From assembly GCA_020630955.1 (NCBI GenBank), contig JAHDIE010000001.1, forward strand, positions 35,911 to 99,910: a DNA stretch of 64,000 nucleotides. The letters are read 5' to 3'. The number at the start of each line of letters is the position of its first letter. Positions within the stretch are counted from its first letter, which is position 1. Position numbers and translations under genes: made by a program. The notes beneath the pieces are model-generated. The model was not told where the DNA came from, did not search any database, and worked only from the letters and a program-made list of their open reading frames with translations. This document shows, one piece after another, positions 47,498-57,439 of the stretch. This stretch comes from Saprospiraceae bacterium (GTDB lineage: Bacteria; Bacteroidota; Bacteroidia; Chitinophagales; Saprospiraceae).

Positions 47498-50400
47498 TTA
47501 ATGATTCATTTCTGAAATGGCCCTTTCCACTTCTTCTCTTTCTGGTTTTTGACCATTCCAAAGCCAGCTCAACCCAACCTTAAAGCTATTTTTCATTGCT
47601 AATAGCAAAGGCAAAAGGAATAAGGTCATAAAAGTTGCATAAGCAATACCGTATGCAACAGAAATGGCCATTGGAATGAGAAATTGTGCAGAGAAACTCT
47701 TTTCTAAAATCAAAGGTGCTAATCCTGCAACGGTGGTTAATGAGGTAAGAAAGATAGCTCTAAAACGAGATCGGCCGGCTTCTACCATAGCTGTTCGGTA
47801 AGGAACACCTTCCCTCAAAAGAAGATTAAACTTTTCGATCAACACGAGTCCATCATTTACTAAAATACCGATCAATGCTACAATGCCTAAGCCAGATAAG
47901 ACATTGATATTTTGACCATGAAACCAATGTCCCCAAGCCACTCCTACAAAACTGAAAGGAATCAAAATAAATAAGAGCAATGGCTGACCATAAGATCTAA
48001 AGACAAAGGCTATTACGGCATACATCAAAATCAAAACTATCGGTAAAATTTTCTTCATCGCTTCCCCTATTCTTGCAAAACCTCTGTTCTGCCCTTCATA
48101 CAAAGGAGTTACTGTTGGATATTGCGCAATAATTCCAGGAATGATGGATTCTTTGATCTGTGCGAGTACTTCAGGTGCGGAATCTTTGGCATTACTTAAG
48201 TCTGCCTCTACCCTAATTTCTCTTCTTCCATCCAAGTGATTGATCACTACATCACCTCGTTCTATGGTATAGCTTGCAATTTCTGAGAGCGGAACACGTT
48301 TGCCGGAAGGTGTAACAATTCTCATTTTGTCAAGGTTGGAAATGCTGCTTCTGTTATCCTTTTCATAACGAACCCAAACTCTTATTTCATCTCTCCCTCT
48401 TTGAAATCTTTGTACGGAGGCGCCGAAAAATCCAGCCCGAACTTGAGCCATTACTGTACTCAGATTCAATCCTAACAGGTAAGCATTTTCTTTCAGTTTT
48501 ATATTCAATTCTTTGATTCCCGCTGGGTCATTGTCAATGACATCAGCCAACCTATTATTTTGACGCAAAGCAACCTTCAATTCTTGTTTCGCTCCTTTTA
48601 ACTCTGGAATATTATTACCAACAAGCGAAACAGAAACCGGTTTACCACCAAATGCGTTGCCTGATCCATAGACCAAACTTTCGGCTTCATAAATTGGTCC
48701 AACTTGTTCTCTGATTCTTTGAGAAATTACAGATGCTTGAAAATCTCTACTTTCACCAGGAAGCAACCTCAAGTTTAAACTTGCATTTGAAGACCCAGGC
48801 CCCAAACGTCTCACCGTATTTTCAATGACAGATAAATTTCCCGTCTGTTCTTCCGTTAGACTTTTGTTGGCTTCCCAAGCTGCATTTTCAATTAAAGTGA
48901 TTAACGAATCCGTAATGTTTTCATTTGTTCCTTGTGGCATTTTCAGCGTTATGCTAATATTGTCAGAGGCTACATTTGGGAAAAAAGTAAAACGGATAAT
49001 TCCTCCTTGCATCGCACCTATGGTCAGTAACAAAAGCGCAATAGGAATTGCAAAACCAAAGATTTTAAAGTTTAAAACAAAACGTAAACAGGGAACATAA
49101 ATTTTATCCCTTACCCAAGAAATACCTCTGTCTGCCCAAACATTCAAAATAAAAGGTTTTGCATCCCTTCTTAAGGCTCTTGAGTGAGAAAGATGAGAAG
49201 GCAAAATCAAAAAAGCTTCGATCAAGGAAATTAATAAAATGATCCCAACCACTTTCGCAATCTGACCAAAAAAGGAACCGATCCTATCAGGTAAAAAGAT
49301 AAATGTTGAAAAGGCAATTATAGTAGTTAAAATCGCAGCGATAATCGGAGGAAATACTTGCATAGTCCCATCTATTGCTGCTTGTACTTTTGATTTACCT
49401 TTTTGAAATTGGTCATAAATATTTTCCGCAATAACAATTCCATCATCAACCAATATCCCAATGACTATGATCATTCCAAACAATGAAATTACGTTGATCG
49501 TCATAAAACTTGGTGCAAAAATAAAAAGACCTAAAAATGAAAAAGGCAAGCCTACCGCAACCCAAAAAGCAATACTTGGTTTTAAAAAAATTGACAAAAA
49601 GATTAAAACTAAAATGATTCCAATAATCCCATTGTCCACCAAAAGCTGCTGACGATTGTTCAATGCAATCGAAGAATCACGACTCACTTGGAGCACCAAT
49701 ACATCATTTTCCTTATTGAATTTTTCAATGTATTCTTTCACTTTGTCAGTGGCATACAACAAATCTTCATTGTTTGTTGTAGAGATACTTATTTGCACTG
49801 CATCATCTCCATTAAAACTTAATCGATCAGGTACTTCTGACCATTTATCTTGAACAGTAGCCACATCTTTTAATCTTACGATTTGCCCTGAAGGAGATGC
49901 TTTAACCACAATAAAATCCAATTCATCTCCATAATAAGATCTATTGTTCGCCCTAATTAAATATTCTTCAGAATCGGTTTTGATATTTCCTCCTGTTGTA
50001 ATAATATTTGCACTTCTCACTGCAGCGGCCACTTCAGCAAAACTTAAATTATAGGCCATCAAATCACTTTCACGTACCGCGATTTCAATCTCCTCTGTTG
50101 GAAATCCCGAAAGTTCGATTTGAGATATTTTTGGAATTGCACGAATATCATTTTCGACTTTCCTCGCAAACTCTTTCAAAGTTTTCAATGGCACACCATT
50201 GCCGCTTAAGGTAAAGCTAATGGCTTGATTGATATTTTCCTGTTTGGAAATAACGGGAGGTTCCATATCAACTGGAAAAGATGGAACCCTATCTACTGCA
50301 TTTTTAACATTGGCTAAAACGATATCAATATCAGCGCCTTCTTCAATTTCTACGGTAATAGAAGCAGAATTCTCTCTAGAAGCAGAGGTTACTCGATCTA

Positions 50401-50632
50401 TATTGACCAATCCTCTTAAATTATCCTCAATCTTAAGAACAACCCCTTCTTCTATTTCAGCAGGTGATGCTCCTGGGTAAACGATATTAATAAATATCAA
50501 TTTAGAATCATCAAGTGGAAAAAATGAAGACTTGGTTTGTTGTAAACCTAAATATCCAAATATGGCTACAGAAAACATGATGACATTTACTGCAACAGGA
50601 TATTTTATAAAAAAGGTAAGAAAGTTTTTCAT
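47498..50632 (-). CDS. RND efflux transporter permease (AcrB/MdtB-like)
   Basis: FFPLDDSKLIFINIVYPGASPAEIEEGVVLKIEDNLRGL; GIIVVIGILVDDGIVIAENIY; GIVALIGILVNDGLVLIEKFN. Confidence 0.95.
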   Translation of the reverse strand: MKNFLTFFIKYPVAVNVIMFSVAIFGYLGLQQTKSSFFPLDDSKLIFINIVYPGASPAEIEEGVVLKIEDNLRGLVNIDRVTSASRENSASITVEIEEGADIDIVLANVKNAVDRVPSFPVDMEPPVISKQENINQAISFTLSGNGVPLKTLKEFARKVENDIRAIPKISQIELSGFPTEEIEIAVRESDLMAYNLSFAEVAAAVRSANIITTGGNIKTDSEEYLIRANNRSYYGDELDFIVVKASPSGQIVRLKDVATVQDKWSEVPDRLSFNGDDAVQISISTTNNEDLLYATDKVKEYIEKFNKENDVLVLQVSRDSSIALNNRQQLLVDNGIIGIILVLIFLSIFLKPSIAFWVAVGLPFSFLGLFIFAPSFMTINVISLFGMIIVIGILVDDGIVIAENIYDQFQKGKSKVQAAIDGTMQVFPPIIAAILTTIIAFSTFIFLPDRIGSFFGQIAKVVGIILLISLIEAFLILPSHLSHSRALRRDAKPFILNVWADRGISWVRDKIYVPCLRFVLNFKIFGFAIPIALLLLTIGAMQGGIIRFTFFPNVASDNISITLKMPQGTNENITDSLITLIENAAWEANKSLTEEQTGNLSVIENTVRRLGPGSSNASLNLRLLPGESRDFQASVISQRIREQVGPIYEAESLVYGSGNAFGGKPVSVSLVGNNIPELKGAKQELKVALRQNNRLADVIDNDPAGIKELNIKLKENAYLLGLNLSTVMAQVRAGFFGASVQRFQRGRDEIRVWVRYEKDNRSSISNLDKMRIVTPSGKRVPLSEIASYTIERGDVVINHLDGRREIRVEADLSNAKDSAPEVLAQIKESIIPGIIAQYPTVTPLYEGQNRGFARIGEAMKKILPIVLILMYAVIAFVFRSYGQPLLLFILIPFSFVGVAWGHWFHGQNINVLSGLGIVALIGILVNDGLVLIEKFNLLLREGVPYRTAMVEAGRSRFRAIFLTSLTTVAGLAPLILEKSFSAQFLIPMAISVAYGIAYATFMTLFLLPLLLAMKNSFKVGLSWLWNGQKPEREEVERAISEMNH

Positions 50633-50667
50633 GGTCTAATGTAGGCTTATTAAAAAATTTGGAAGTT

Positions 50668-51795
50668 TTACTTACTTCCGGTTTCTGAAAATCTTTTGAC
50701 CTTCATTCCATCATAGGCACCAGGTAACATTTTCTCTAAGATTTCAGTACCATTAGACAAGCCTTTCACTATGGCAGATTTTTCAGTAAAATGAACTGGG
50801 GTAACTTTTTGAAGCACCAAGAAGCTGTCTTTCAAAACAAAAACCTTATCATTTTCCACTATATTTTTTCTTGCAATTTCGAAAGTATTTTCTTCATCTC
50901 TCCCCTGTAAATTTGCTTCGAGGTACATTCCTTCTTTTAAACCTTTACCATACACTCTAATAAATGCTTGTATCGTTTGGGTTCCAGGATCGATTAGACT
51001 ATTTACTCTAGTCACTTTACCATTCCAGCTTGATGTTTTTTCAACATTTTGAAGAGTGACGGTGTTTCCCACTTTCAGTAAATCAGCATAAGCGGAATTA
51101 ACGGCTACTTCTAATTCGTAATTGCTAGTATTAATAAATTCACCTATTTTCAATCCAGGCCTTACGAGTGCCCCCTTGTCCAAGTTGGCTTCAATCAAAA
51201 TACCATCATAGGGTGCATAAATATTATACTTGGTTAATCTCTCCTCAATATTTTTGACATTGTACCAGCTTGAGTTAATGTTTCTACCTACTATGAATAG
51301 TTTTTCTTTTTCAGATGTTGTTTGGGGTAAAGGTGCCAAATTACTTTCTACATCAAAAGAGTTGGCATAATCTTGCCATTTCTGATAGGCATCAGGATAA
51401 TCAAAACGCAAATCTGGAAGTAATGAAACCACTTGATTGTAAAGATTACTTTTCTGAGATCTCAAGTTTGCTCTTGCTTCATCGCTGTTTAAGCTCAACA
51501 ATAGTTCTCCTGCTCTATACCATACTCCAGGTTTAAATAAATGAGCACTATTTTCAAAAATTCCTTGCACCTCAGAATAAATTTCAATTCTATCCCGCGC
51601 TGCTAAATTGCCACTAGCCGTAACATTCACTGCATTATTGGTATTTTCCACAAATTGTGTAAAAACTGCTGGAATCACCTTTTGTTCTTTTTTTGGCCTT
51701 TTTCTTTCGTTAGAGGCCATTTTTTCTTTTCCAAAGTAACCTAGTGCGATAATTGCAAAACCAACTAAGCTAATAATGATTTTCCGAATGTTCAT
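50668..51795 (-). CDS. RND efflux periplasmic adaptor subunit (HlyD/MFP)
   Basis: NVTASGNLAARDRIEIYSEVQGIFE; YNIYAPYDGILIEANLDKGALVRPGLKIGEFI. Confidence 0.92.
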   Translation of the reverse strand: MNIRKIIISLVGFAIIALGYFGKEKMASNERKRPKKEQKVIPAVFTQFVENTNNAVNVTASGNLAARDRIEIYSEVQGIFENSAHLFKPGVWYRAGELLLSLNSDEARANLRSQKSNLYNQVVSLLPDLRFDYPDAYQKWQDYANSFDVESNLAPLPQTTSEKEKLFIVGRNINSSWYNVKNIEERLTKYNIYAPYDGILIEANLDKGALVRPGLKIGEFINTSNYELEVAVNSAYADLLKVGNTVTLQNVEKTSSWNGKVTRVNSLIDPGTQTIQAFIRVYGKGLKEGMYLEANLQGRDEENTFEIARKNIVENDKVFVLKDSFLVLQKVTPVHFTEKSAIVKGLSNGTEILEKMLPGAYDGMKVKRFSETGSK

Positions 51796-51966
51796 ATTGT
51801 AGTATTTGTATATACGCTAAGTTACTACAATAAATCAGGCTAAAAGTTTCCGAATATCTAACAACAGTGTGTATTCATCCAATTTTCATATGGATTCTCA
51901 TTAAGATTGGTGAGGATATACCAACTTATGTTGGTAAAAAATTCATCAATAAATACCTGAGCTATA

Positions 51967-51998
51967 TTGCAATTATAATCAACTACTTTTTATATTTG
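51967..51998 (+). promoter_or_regulatory. candidate Bacteroidota sigma promoter for tRNA-His
   Basis: TTG (51967-51969), 21-nt spacer, TATATTTG (51991-51998) fits TTG..TAnnTTTG; about 34 nt upstream of the tRNA. Confidence 0.5.
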
Positions 51999-52031
51999 CA
52001 GGCTATTCAAATCTTCAGATTTGATTCAGAC

Positions 52032-52106
52032 GGTGGTTGTAGCTCAGTTGGTTAGAGCATCGGATTGTGGTTCCGAGGGCCGTGGGTTCGAATCCCATCT
52101 TCCACC
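52032..52106 (+). tRNA. tRNA-His (anticodon GTG)
   Basis: D-arm TAGCTCAGTTGGTTAGAGC; anticodon arm TCGGA-TTGTGGT-TCCGA; T-arm GTGGG-TTCGAAT-CCCAT; extra 5' G(-1) opposite C73, as expected for tRNA-His. Confidence 0.93.
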
Positions 52107-52124
52107 CACATTGATAGACATTAG

Positions 52125-52154
52125 GTCTCGCCTGGAAAAGGCGAGACTTTTTTG
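52125..52154 (+). terminator. intrinsic terminator after tRNA-His
   Basis: GTCTCGCC-tggaaaa-GGCGAGAC followed by TTTTTTG. Confidence 0.9.
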
Positions 52155-52430
52155 TTTAATGAAGGGATATTCATTCTTAGCCCTCGCCCTCCTATATTAA
52201 ATATCAATTGGAAATCGATTTAAATATTTCCCTACATGGCAAATGGATGTAAGAATCTTCTCCCACATTATTATTAGAATAATTGATATAGGAATTCACT
52301 ACCGAGTTTTATAATGCTTGAAATATCTTTCTTTAGAAAATGGAGGGAAAATTCTCCTCGAAGAATACACTCCTGCAAGTGAAAAATGTGGAGCGCAACG
52401 CAGACTTTTAGAACAAAATATGACTTATAA

Positions 52431-52465
52431 AAAAAAGGAAGCAAATGGTGTCTGCTTCCTTTTTT
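52431..52465 (-). terminator. (bidirectional) intrinsic terminator for the DUF2911 gene
   Basis: AAAAAAGGAAGCA-aatggtgtc-TGCTTCCTTTTTT, directly 3' of the minus-strand stop at 52487. Confidence 0.85.
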
Positions 52466-52486
52466 CAATATTGAACTTTTTAAAGA

Positions 52487-53584
52487 TTAAAAATCTATGG
52501 TCATGGTAGCTCTGGTTGTATCCCATCCAAACAAAACATTTACTTTGTTGGCTTCAAGTTCTTCAAAACGGATTGATAATGCCTCTAAAACTTCTGAATC
52601 TTGTGTAACAGGAATAACAAATTTGTAAGCATCTTTTTCTTCATCTCTGTTTGCTGCTCCCCATGCTGGCATGTCTGTATTGAAAATGATTGTCCAGTTT
52701 TCTGCTGTTGGAATTGCATAAAGATTATATCTTCCTGACTTAACTGATTCTCCACCAATTTTCACATCTTGATATAAAGATATCTCTGTTGATTCATTGG
52801 CACCTAATCTCCAAACTTTATCATAAGCAACCAATGCACCAAAAATATCTCTGCCATTTTTCTGTGGTCTTCCATAAGTGATTTTTACTTTTGCTTGTGC
52901 TGCCTCTAACTCTTCTGGTTTTAGATAATTTCTAAATCTGGAATTGTCTGGATATTGCACCAAATCAGCAGGACTCACATCTTCATCGGGAAAGCTAACG
53001 ACATTAAAAGCAATGGGCACATTTACAGAAGTGTCATACCAAGAAATTACCATATGCACCAAATGATCATCAATCTCTCTAAATCCAATTGCTAAATGCT
53101 CTCTTAAGGAATTAGAGACAATAGTAGGAACTTCTATTCTTGCAACATCTTTAGAAAGATCTCTATTTTCTCCCCCCCAAATGCCTCTTTCAGATGAAAA
53201 ATGAATGGTCCAAGATTTTTCATTGACTGTAGCAAACATTGTGTATGTACCTCTGCCAATAGTTTTACCATTAATCTCAGCATCTTGATAAAAAATAACT
53301 TCAGTTGCTTCATTGGCACCAAGTCGCCACTCCTTACCATATGGAATCAAATCTCCGAAAATCTCCCTTCCCTTAACCGCTGGAGCAGAATAAGAAACTT
53401 TGATTTTTGGTCTTTTCGTTCGATCTTCGCCTTGCAAATAGTTTCGCCAAGCAGCATTGGCTGGGTAATAAGAAAATTGCAGAGGACTTTTGTCTAGTTT
53501 AGGCCATTTTGATTCTTCTTGAGCATTGAGGTCTTGATAACCTACACATGAAAGAAGTAGTAAAAAAGGAAAAATATATTTCAT
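52487..53584 (-). CDS. protein with two tandem DUF2911 domains
   Basis: KVSYSAPAVKGREIFGDLIPYGKEWRLGANEATEVIFYQD and KITYGRPQKNGRDIFGALVAYDKVWRLGANESTEISLYQD. Start MKYIFPF. Confidence 0.9.
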   Translation of the reverse strand: MKYIFPFLLLLSCVGYQDLNAQEESKWPKLDKSPLQFSYYPANAAWRNYLQGEDRTKRPKIKVSYSAPAVKGREIFGDLIPYGKEWRLGANEATEVIFYQDAEINGKTIGRGTYTMFATVNEKSWTIHFSSERGIWGGENRDLSKDVARIEVPTIVSNSLREHLAIGFREIDDHLVHMVISWYDTSVNVPIAFNVVSFPDEDVSPADLVQYPDNSRFRNYLKPEELEAAQAKVKITYGRPQKNGRDIFGALVAYDKVWRLGANESTEISLYQDVKIGGESVKSGRYNLYAIPTAENWTIIFNTDMPAWGAANRDEEKDAYKFVIPVTQDSEVLEALSIRFEELEANKVNVLFGWDTTRATMTIDF

Positions 53585-53819
53585 TGTATTTATTGGTTTA
53601 ATGTACTGCAAAGTTAAAAAGAAATAGTTCTATGAATATATAACCACGGACAGTTGATAAACTTAAATACTTCTGACAATTACTATTTCTTGACCCTAGC
53701 GTTGCTAAGTTGATTCTTCACTTTATCCTTATTGCAGGCTCAAATGCCTCAATTGTCATAAGCAAACAAGATCATCTATTTCTAGTTAGCTATATTTGTG
53801 CATCAAACACATACTTAAT

Positions 53820-56213
53820 ATGCATAAATATCTTTTGACACTCAGCATTCTTATGATTTCTAATTTTGCAATAGCACAAGCAACTCAAAAATATTCTAAA
53901 GTTAGAATCAACATGATCGGTCATGAACATAGTGAACTATCGAGCCTTGGCATCGAATGCGACCATGGCGAAATTGCACCAAAAAAATATATCATCAATG
54001 TTTATGATCAAGAAGAACTTAAACTTATTGAGGAAGCTGGATTTGAATATGAATTAATCATTGAAGATGTTGCATCATATTATAATTTGCATGGCACTGA
54101 TGACCATAAACACGTGGAGGCTAGTGCTAGAGAGGTTGAATGTTCTTTGGGTGAAAAAGAATATAATTTCGAGACTCCTGAAAATTATACTTTTGGGCCA
54201 ATGGGAGGCTACCTACCTTATGAACAAGCATTGGCAGAACTCGATAGAATGCATGAATTGTATCCAAACTTAATTACTGAGAGAAAAGTTATTGGAGATA
54301 TTGTCACCCATGAAGGACACAATCTATACTATTTGGTAATCTCTGATGACCCAGATAATATTATTGAAGAAGAACCACAAATATATTATACAGCATTGCA
54401 TCATGCAAGAGAACCAAACTCTCTCTCTCAATTAATTTTCTACATGTGGTACCTCTTGGAAAATTACGAGACCAATTCTGAGGTTAAATATCTTGTAGAC
54501 AATGTAGCCATGTTTTTTCAACCCATCGTAAATCCTGATGGCTACATATTTAATGAGATCACCAATCCCAATGGTGGCGGATTTTGGAGAAAAAATAGAT
54601 ATGCAAATCAAAACGGAGAAAAAGTCGGCGTAGACTTAAATAGAAATTATGGTTTTGAATGGGGATTCGATAATCAAGGGTCATCACCTAATGAAGATTC
54701 TCAAACTTACAGAGGTGAATCTGCTTTTTCTGAACCAGAAACTCAAGCGACAAGAAAACTTTGCATGGATAATAATTTTCAAATATCCTTAAACTATCAC
54801 ACCTTTGGCAACTTATTAATACACCCTTGGGGATATTCTGATCAACCAACCGATGAGGATTCAGTGTTTAAGTCGTTGGGTAGAACCATGATTGAGGATA
54901 ATGATTTTGTATTGGGAACTGGAACAGAGACTGTTGGATACATTGTCAATGGCGATAGCGATGATTATATGTACGGAGAACAAATTGAAAAAAATAAGAG
55001 TTACACTTTTACCCCCGAAGTGGGTCCTTCATTCTGGCCAAGCCAAGACAGAATTGATTATTTTAATAAATCAACGATGAGGATGAACTTAAATGCCGCT
55101 CATCAACTTTTAAGCTTTGCCTACGCCAAAGAAATTGCAGCTGTAAATATACTTACTACCCAACAAGGAACATTGATGTTTGAATTGGAAAAGAGTGGTC
55201 TAAAAGATGGCTTAATCGGTTTTTCAGTAATGAGTGATACACCAGGGGTTAGCCTTTCGGCAAATGAATACCCTAACCTCAGTATGACCATTGGTGAAAC
55301 AAGAGAATTTGAAATTACTTATAACATAGATCCTGATTTTACAGGAACACAAATTGATTTCAAAATTCTTATTGACAATGGCAATTATGTCCATGAGAAA
55401 ACAATTACGAAAGATTTTGATAACAACATCGGTGTCCCTAATGAAGTCTTTTCGGACCCCATTGAATCGCTAGATAATTTTACTTTCTTTGGTGAATGGG
55501 GTTTGTCTCAGAATGAATATGTTTCTGCACCTTATTCGGTAACAGATTCTCCAAACGGCCCCTATCAAAATGCAAGTTATAGCGAAATTATTATCAACGA
55601 TAATTTTGATCTAAGCAATACCACTAATGCAAACTTGAAGTTTCATACAAAATTTGAAATTGAAAATGATTATGATTTTGTACAACTTCAGATATCCACT
55701 GACGGTATTGATTTCAATCCGATCTGTGGACAATACACCAACCCTGGATCCAATGATCAAGTAGAGAACGGGGACCCCGTTTATGATAACACCCAAAACG
55801 ATTGGGTTCTAGAGACCATTTGTCTTGATGAATATGTTGGAAATGAAGCAATCGTTATAAAGTTTGTTTTCCAATCAGATAATTTTGTTACCGGTGATGG
55901 ATTTTATTTTGACAACCTTGTTCTTGAAACTTTTGATGGAGAAGAAGTTGCTATTACAGAAATTCCTGCAAATGTCATATCTATTATGCCAAACCCAACG
56001 AATGACTTCATACAACTTATGATGGACCCACAATATTTCAAAGACAACATGAGCTTTGAATTGTTTGATATGGTAGGTAAAAAATTAATTGGTGGTCAAG
56101 TTATGCACCCAAATCAAAAAATCGACATCTCTCAGTTTAATCCAGGGACTTATAGTATATTATTTAAAGTTGAGAATACAATATTCACCACTGCTAAAAT
56201 AATCAAGAAATAA
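53820..56213 (+). CDS. M14 family zinc carboxypeptidase with T9SS C-terminal sorting domain
   Basis: YYTALHHAREPNSLSQLIFYMWYLLENY (HxxRE), VDLNRNYGFEWG, LNYHTFGNLLIHPWG; C-term ISIMPNPTNDFIQLMM..GTYSILFKVENTIFTTAKIIKK. Confidence 0.92.
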   Translation: MHKYLLTLSILMISNFAIAQATQKYSKVRINMIGHEHSELSSLGIECDHGEIAPKKYIINVYDQEELKLIEEAGFEYELIIEDVASYYNLHGTDDHKHVEASAREVECSLGEKEYNFETPENYTFGPMGGYLPYEQALAELDRMHELYPNLITERKVIGDIVTHEGHNLYYLVISDDPDNIIEEEPQIYYTALHHAREPNSLSQLIFYMWYLLENYETNSEVKYLVDNVAMFFQPIVNPDGYIFNEITNPNGGGFWRKNRYANQNGEKVGVDLNRNYGFEWGFDNQGSSPNEDSQTYRGESAFSEPETQATRKLCMDNNFQISLNYHTFGNLLIHPWGYSDQPTDEDSVFKSLGRTMIEDNDFVLGTGTETVGYIVNGDSDDYMYGEQIEKNKSYTFTPEVGPSFWPSQDRIDYFNKSTMRMNLNAAHQLLSFAYAKEIAAVNILTTQQGTLMFELEKSGLKDGLIGFSVMSDTPGVSLSANEYPNLSMTIGETREFEITYNIDPDFTGTQIDFKILIDNGNYVHEKTITKDFDNNIGVPNEVFSDPIESLDNFTFFGEWGLSQNEYVSAPYSVTDSPNGPYQNASYSEIIINDNFDLSNTTNANLKFHTKFEIENDYDFVQLQISTDGIDFNPICGQYTNPGSNDQVENGDPVYDNTQNDWVLETICLDEYVGNEAIVIKFVFQSDNFVTGDGFYFDNLVLETFDGEEVAITEIPANVISIMPNPTNDFIQLMMDPQYFKDNMSFELFDMVGKKLIGGQVMHPNQKIDISQFNPGTYSILFKVENTIFTTAKIIKK

Positions 56214-56223
56214 ATAACAAATT

Positions 56224-56279
56224 CTATTTTAAATAATAAGTCTCGCAAGTAATCTTGCGAGACTTATTATTTAAAATAG
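56224..56279. terminator. perfect 26-bp palindromic bidirectional terminator between convergent genes
   Basis: CTATTTTAAATAATAAGTCTCGCAAG-TAAT-CTTGCGAGACTTATTATTTAAAATAG. Confidence 0.85.
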
Positions 56280-56297
56280 GTTTATATAATTGTCGAA

Positions 56298-57422
56298 CTA
56301 TTTATTCTCTGCAACAGAAGCATTTTGATTCAAATTACCAGTGCTCGAAATCATTGCCTCAAGTGCATCTAGGCGAGCACTTAATTGATCATATTCTTTT
56401 AGATTATCAGCTATAACTGCATCCTTCTTTTCAATTTTGTCATTGAGCTCATGAATTGCAGAAATTAGGAATGGAATAATTTCAACATAATTGACTGCTT
56501 TCAAATTAGTATCACTCCCATCCATTGACTCAAACTTGCCATTATTACTAACCAAGCCTGGTATGATATCCTCAACTTCTTGTGCAATAAGGCCAAATTG
56601 AGTGTCAGTACTCAACTTTAATGCTGGATATTCCTCAGTTTTAAATTTATAGGAAACTGGACTCATTTCCAAGACTTTCTCTAAAGCATCAGAAATATCT
56701 TCGATATCTTTCTTTACTCTTTGGTCAGATAGACCTAAATGTTGGCCAGAAACATATATATCTCCAGATACACCGATATCACCAACAACTTCTAGCTTAT
56801 AATCCGGAGATGTTGTACCCAAGCCTAGATCTCCATCGTTTTGAAGTGTAAATATATTAGAAGATCCTGCCTCTGTACTTGTATTTGTATAAGAGTTCAT
56901 GATCAAAACTGTACCTCCACCTGTGGTTGCATACCCAAATCCATTCCCTGTCGGAAACCCAAACTTAAGGTTTCCAACATTTGAGTTAAAGAGCGCATCC
57001 CCATTAACATGAAGTGGATTCAATGGATCATTTGTACCAATTCCTACTTCGCCTGATTGCTTAATGGACATTGCCACACCATCTGTATAATCGTCATTGT
57101 TATCAAAAAATAACTTGTCTTGACCATAATTGTATAACATGTAATACCTAAGTGAATCTAATCCACCTCCAGTTTGTCCAGGTGTTTGCCATCTAATACC
57201 ATTTTTGTCTATTGTATTACTTAGACCTCCAGTCCAAGTATTATTAAAATATAAATATCTAGTTCCCGAATTATTAATTGATGTGTTTCCATTTATGGTC
57301 AATGCTTCTTCTGGACTGCTATTTTTTACTCCAACATTCCCATTGTTTGTATCTACTGTAAGTTGTGCATTTAAGTTTATTGAAAAAAATATTACAGATG
57401 TAATAAATATGATATTTTTCAT
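56298..57422 (-). CDS. tail-fiber-like secreted protein with S74 chaperone domain
   Basis: Signal peptide; GNVGVKNSSPEEALTING; GEVGIGTNDPLNPLHVNGDA; SDQRVKKDIEDISDAL..VSYKFKTEEYPAL..FGLIAQEVEDIIPGLV. Confidence 0.85.
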   Translation of the reverse strand: MKNIIFITSVIFFSINLNAQLTVDTNNGNVGVKNSSPEEALTINGNTSINNSGTRYLYFNNTWTGGLSNTIDKNGIRWQTPGQTGGGLDSLRYYMLYNYGQDKLFFDNNDDYTDGVAMSIKQSGEVGIGTNDPLNPLHVNGDALFNSNVGNLKFGFPTGNGFGYATTGGGTVLIMNSYTNTSTEAGSSNIFTLQNDGDLGLGTTSPDYKLEVVGDIGVSGDIYVSGQHLGLSDQRVKKDIEDISDALEKVLEMSPVSYKFKTEEYPALKLSTDTQFGLIAQEVEDIIPGLVSNNGKFESMDGSDTNLKAVNYVEIIPFLISAIHELNDKIEKKDAVIADNLKEYDQLSARLDALEAMISSTGNLNQNASVAENK

Positions 57423-57439
57423 GATTGTTTTTTTAGGGT

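Noticed and set aside
47498-51795. RND efflux operon as a novel system
   Set aside because: Standard adaptor-pump-TolC order and motifs; ordinary content.
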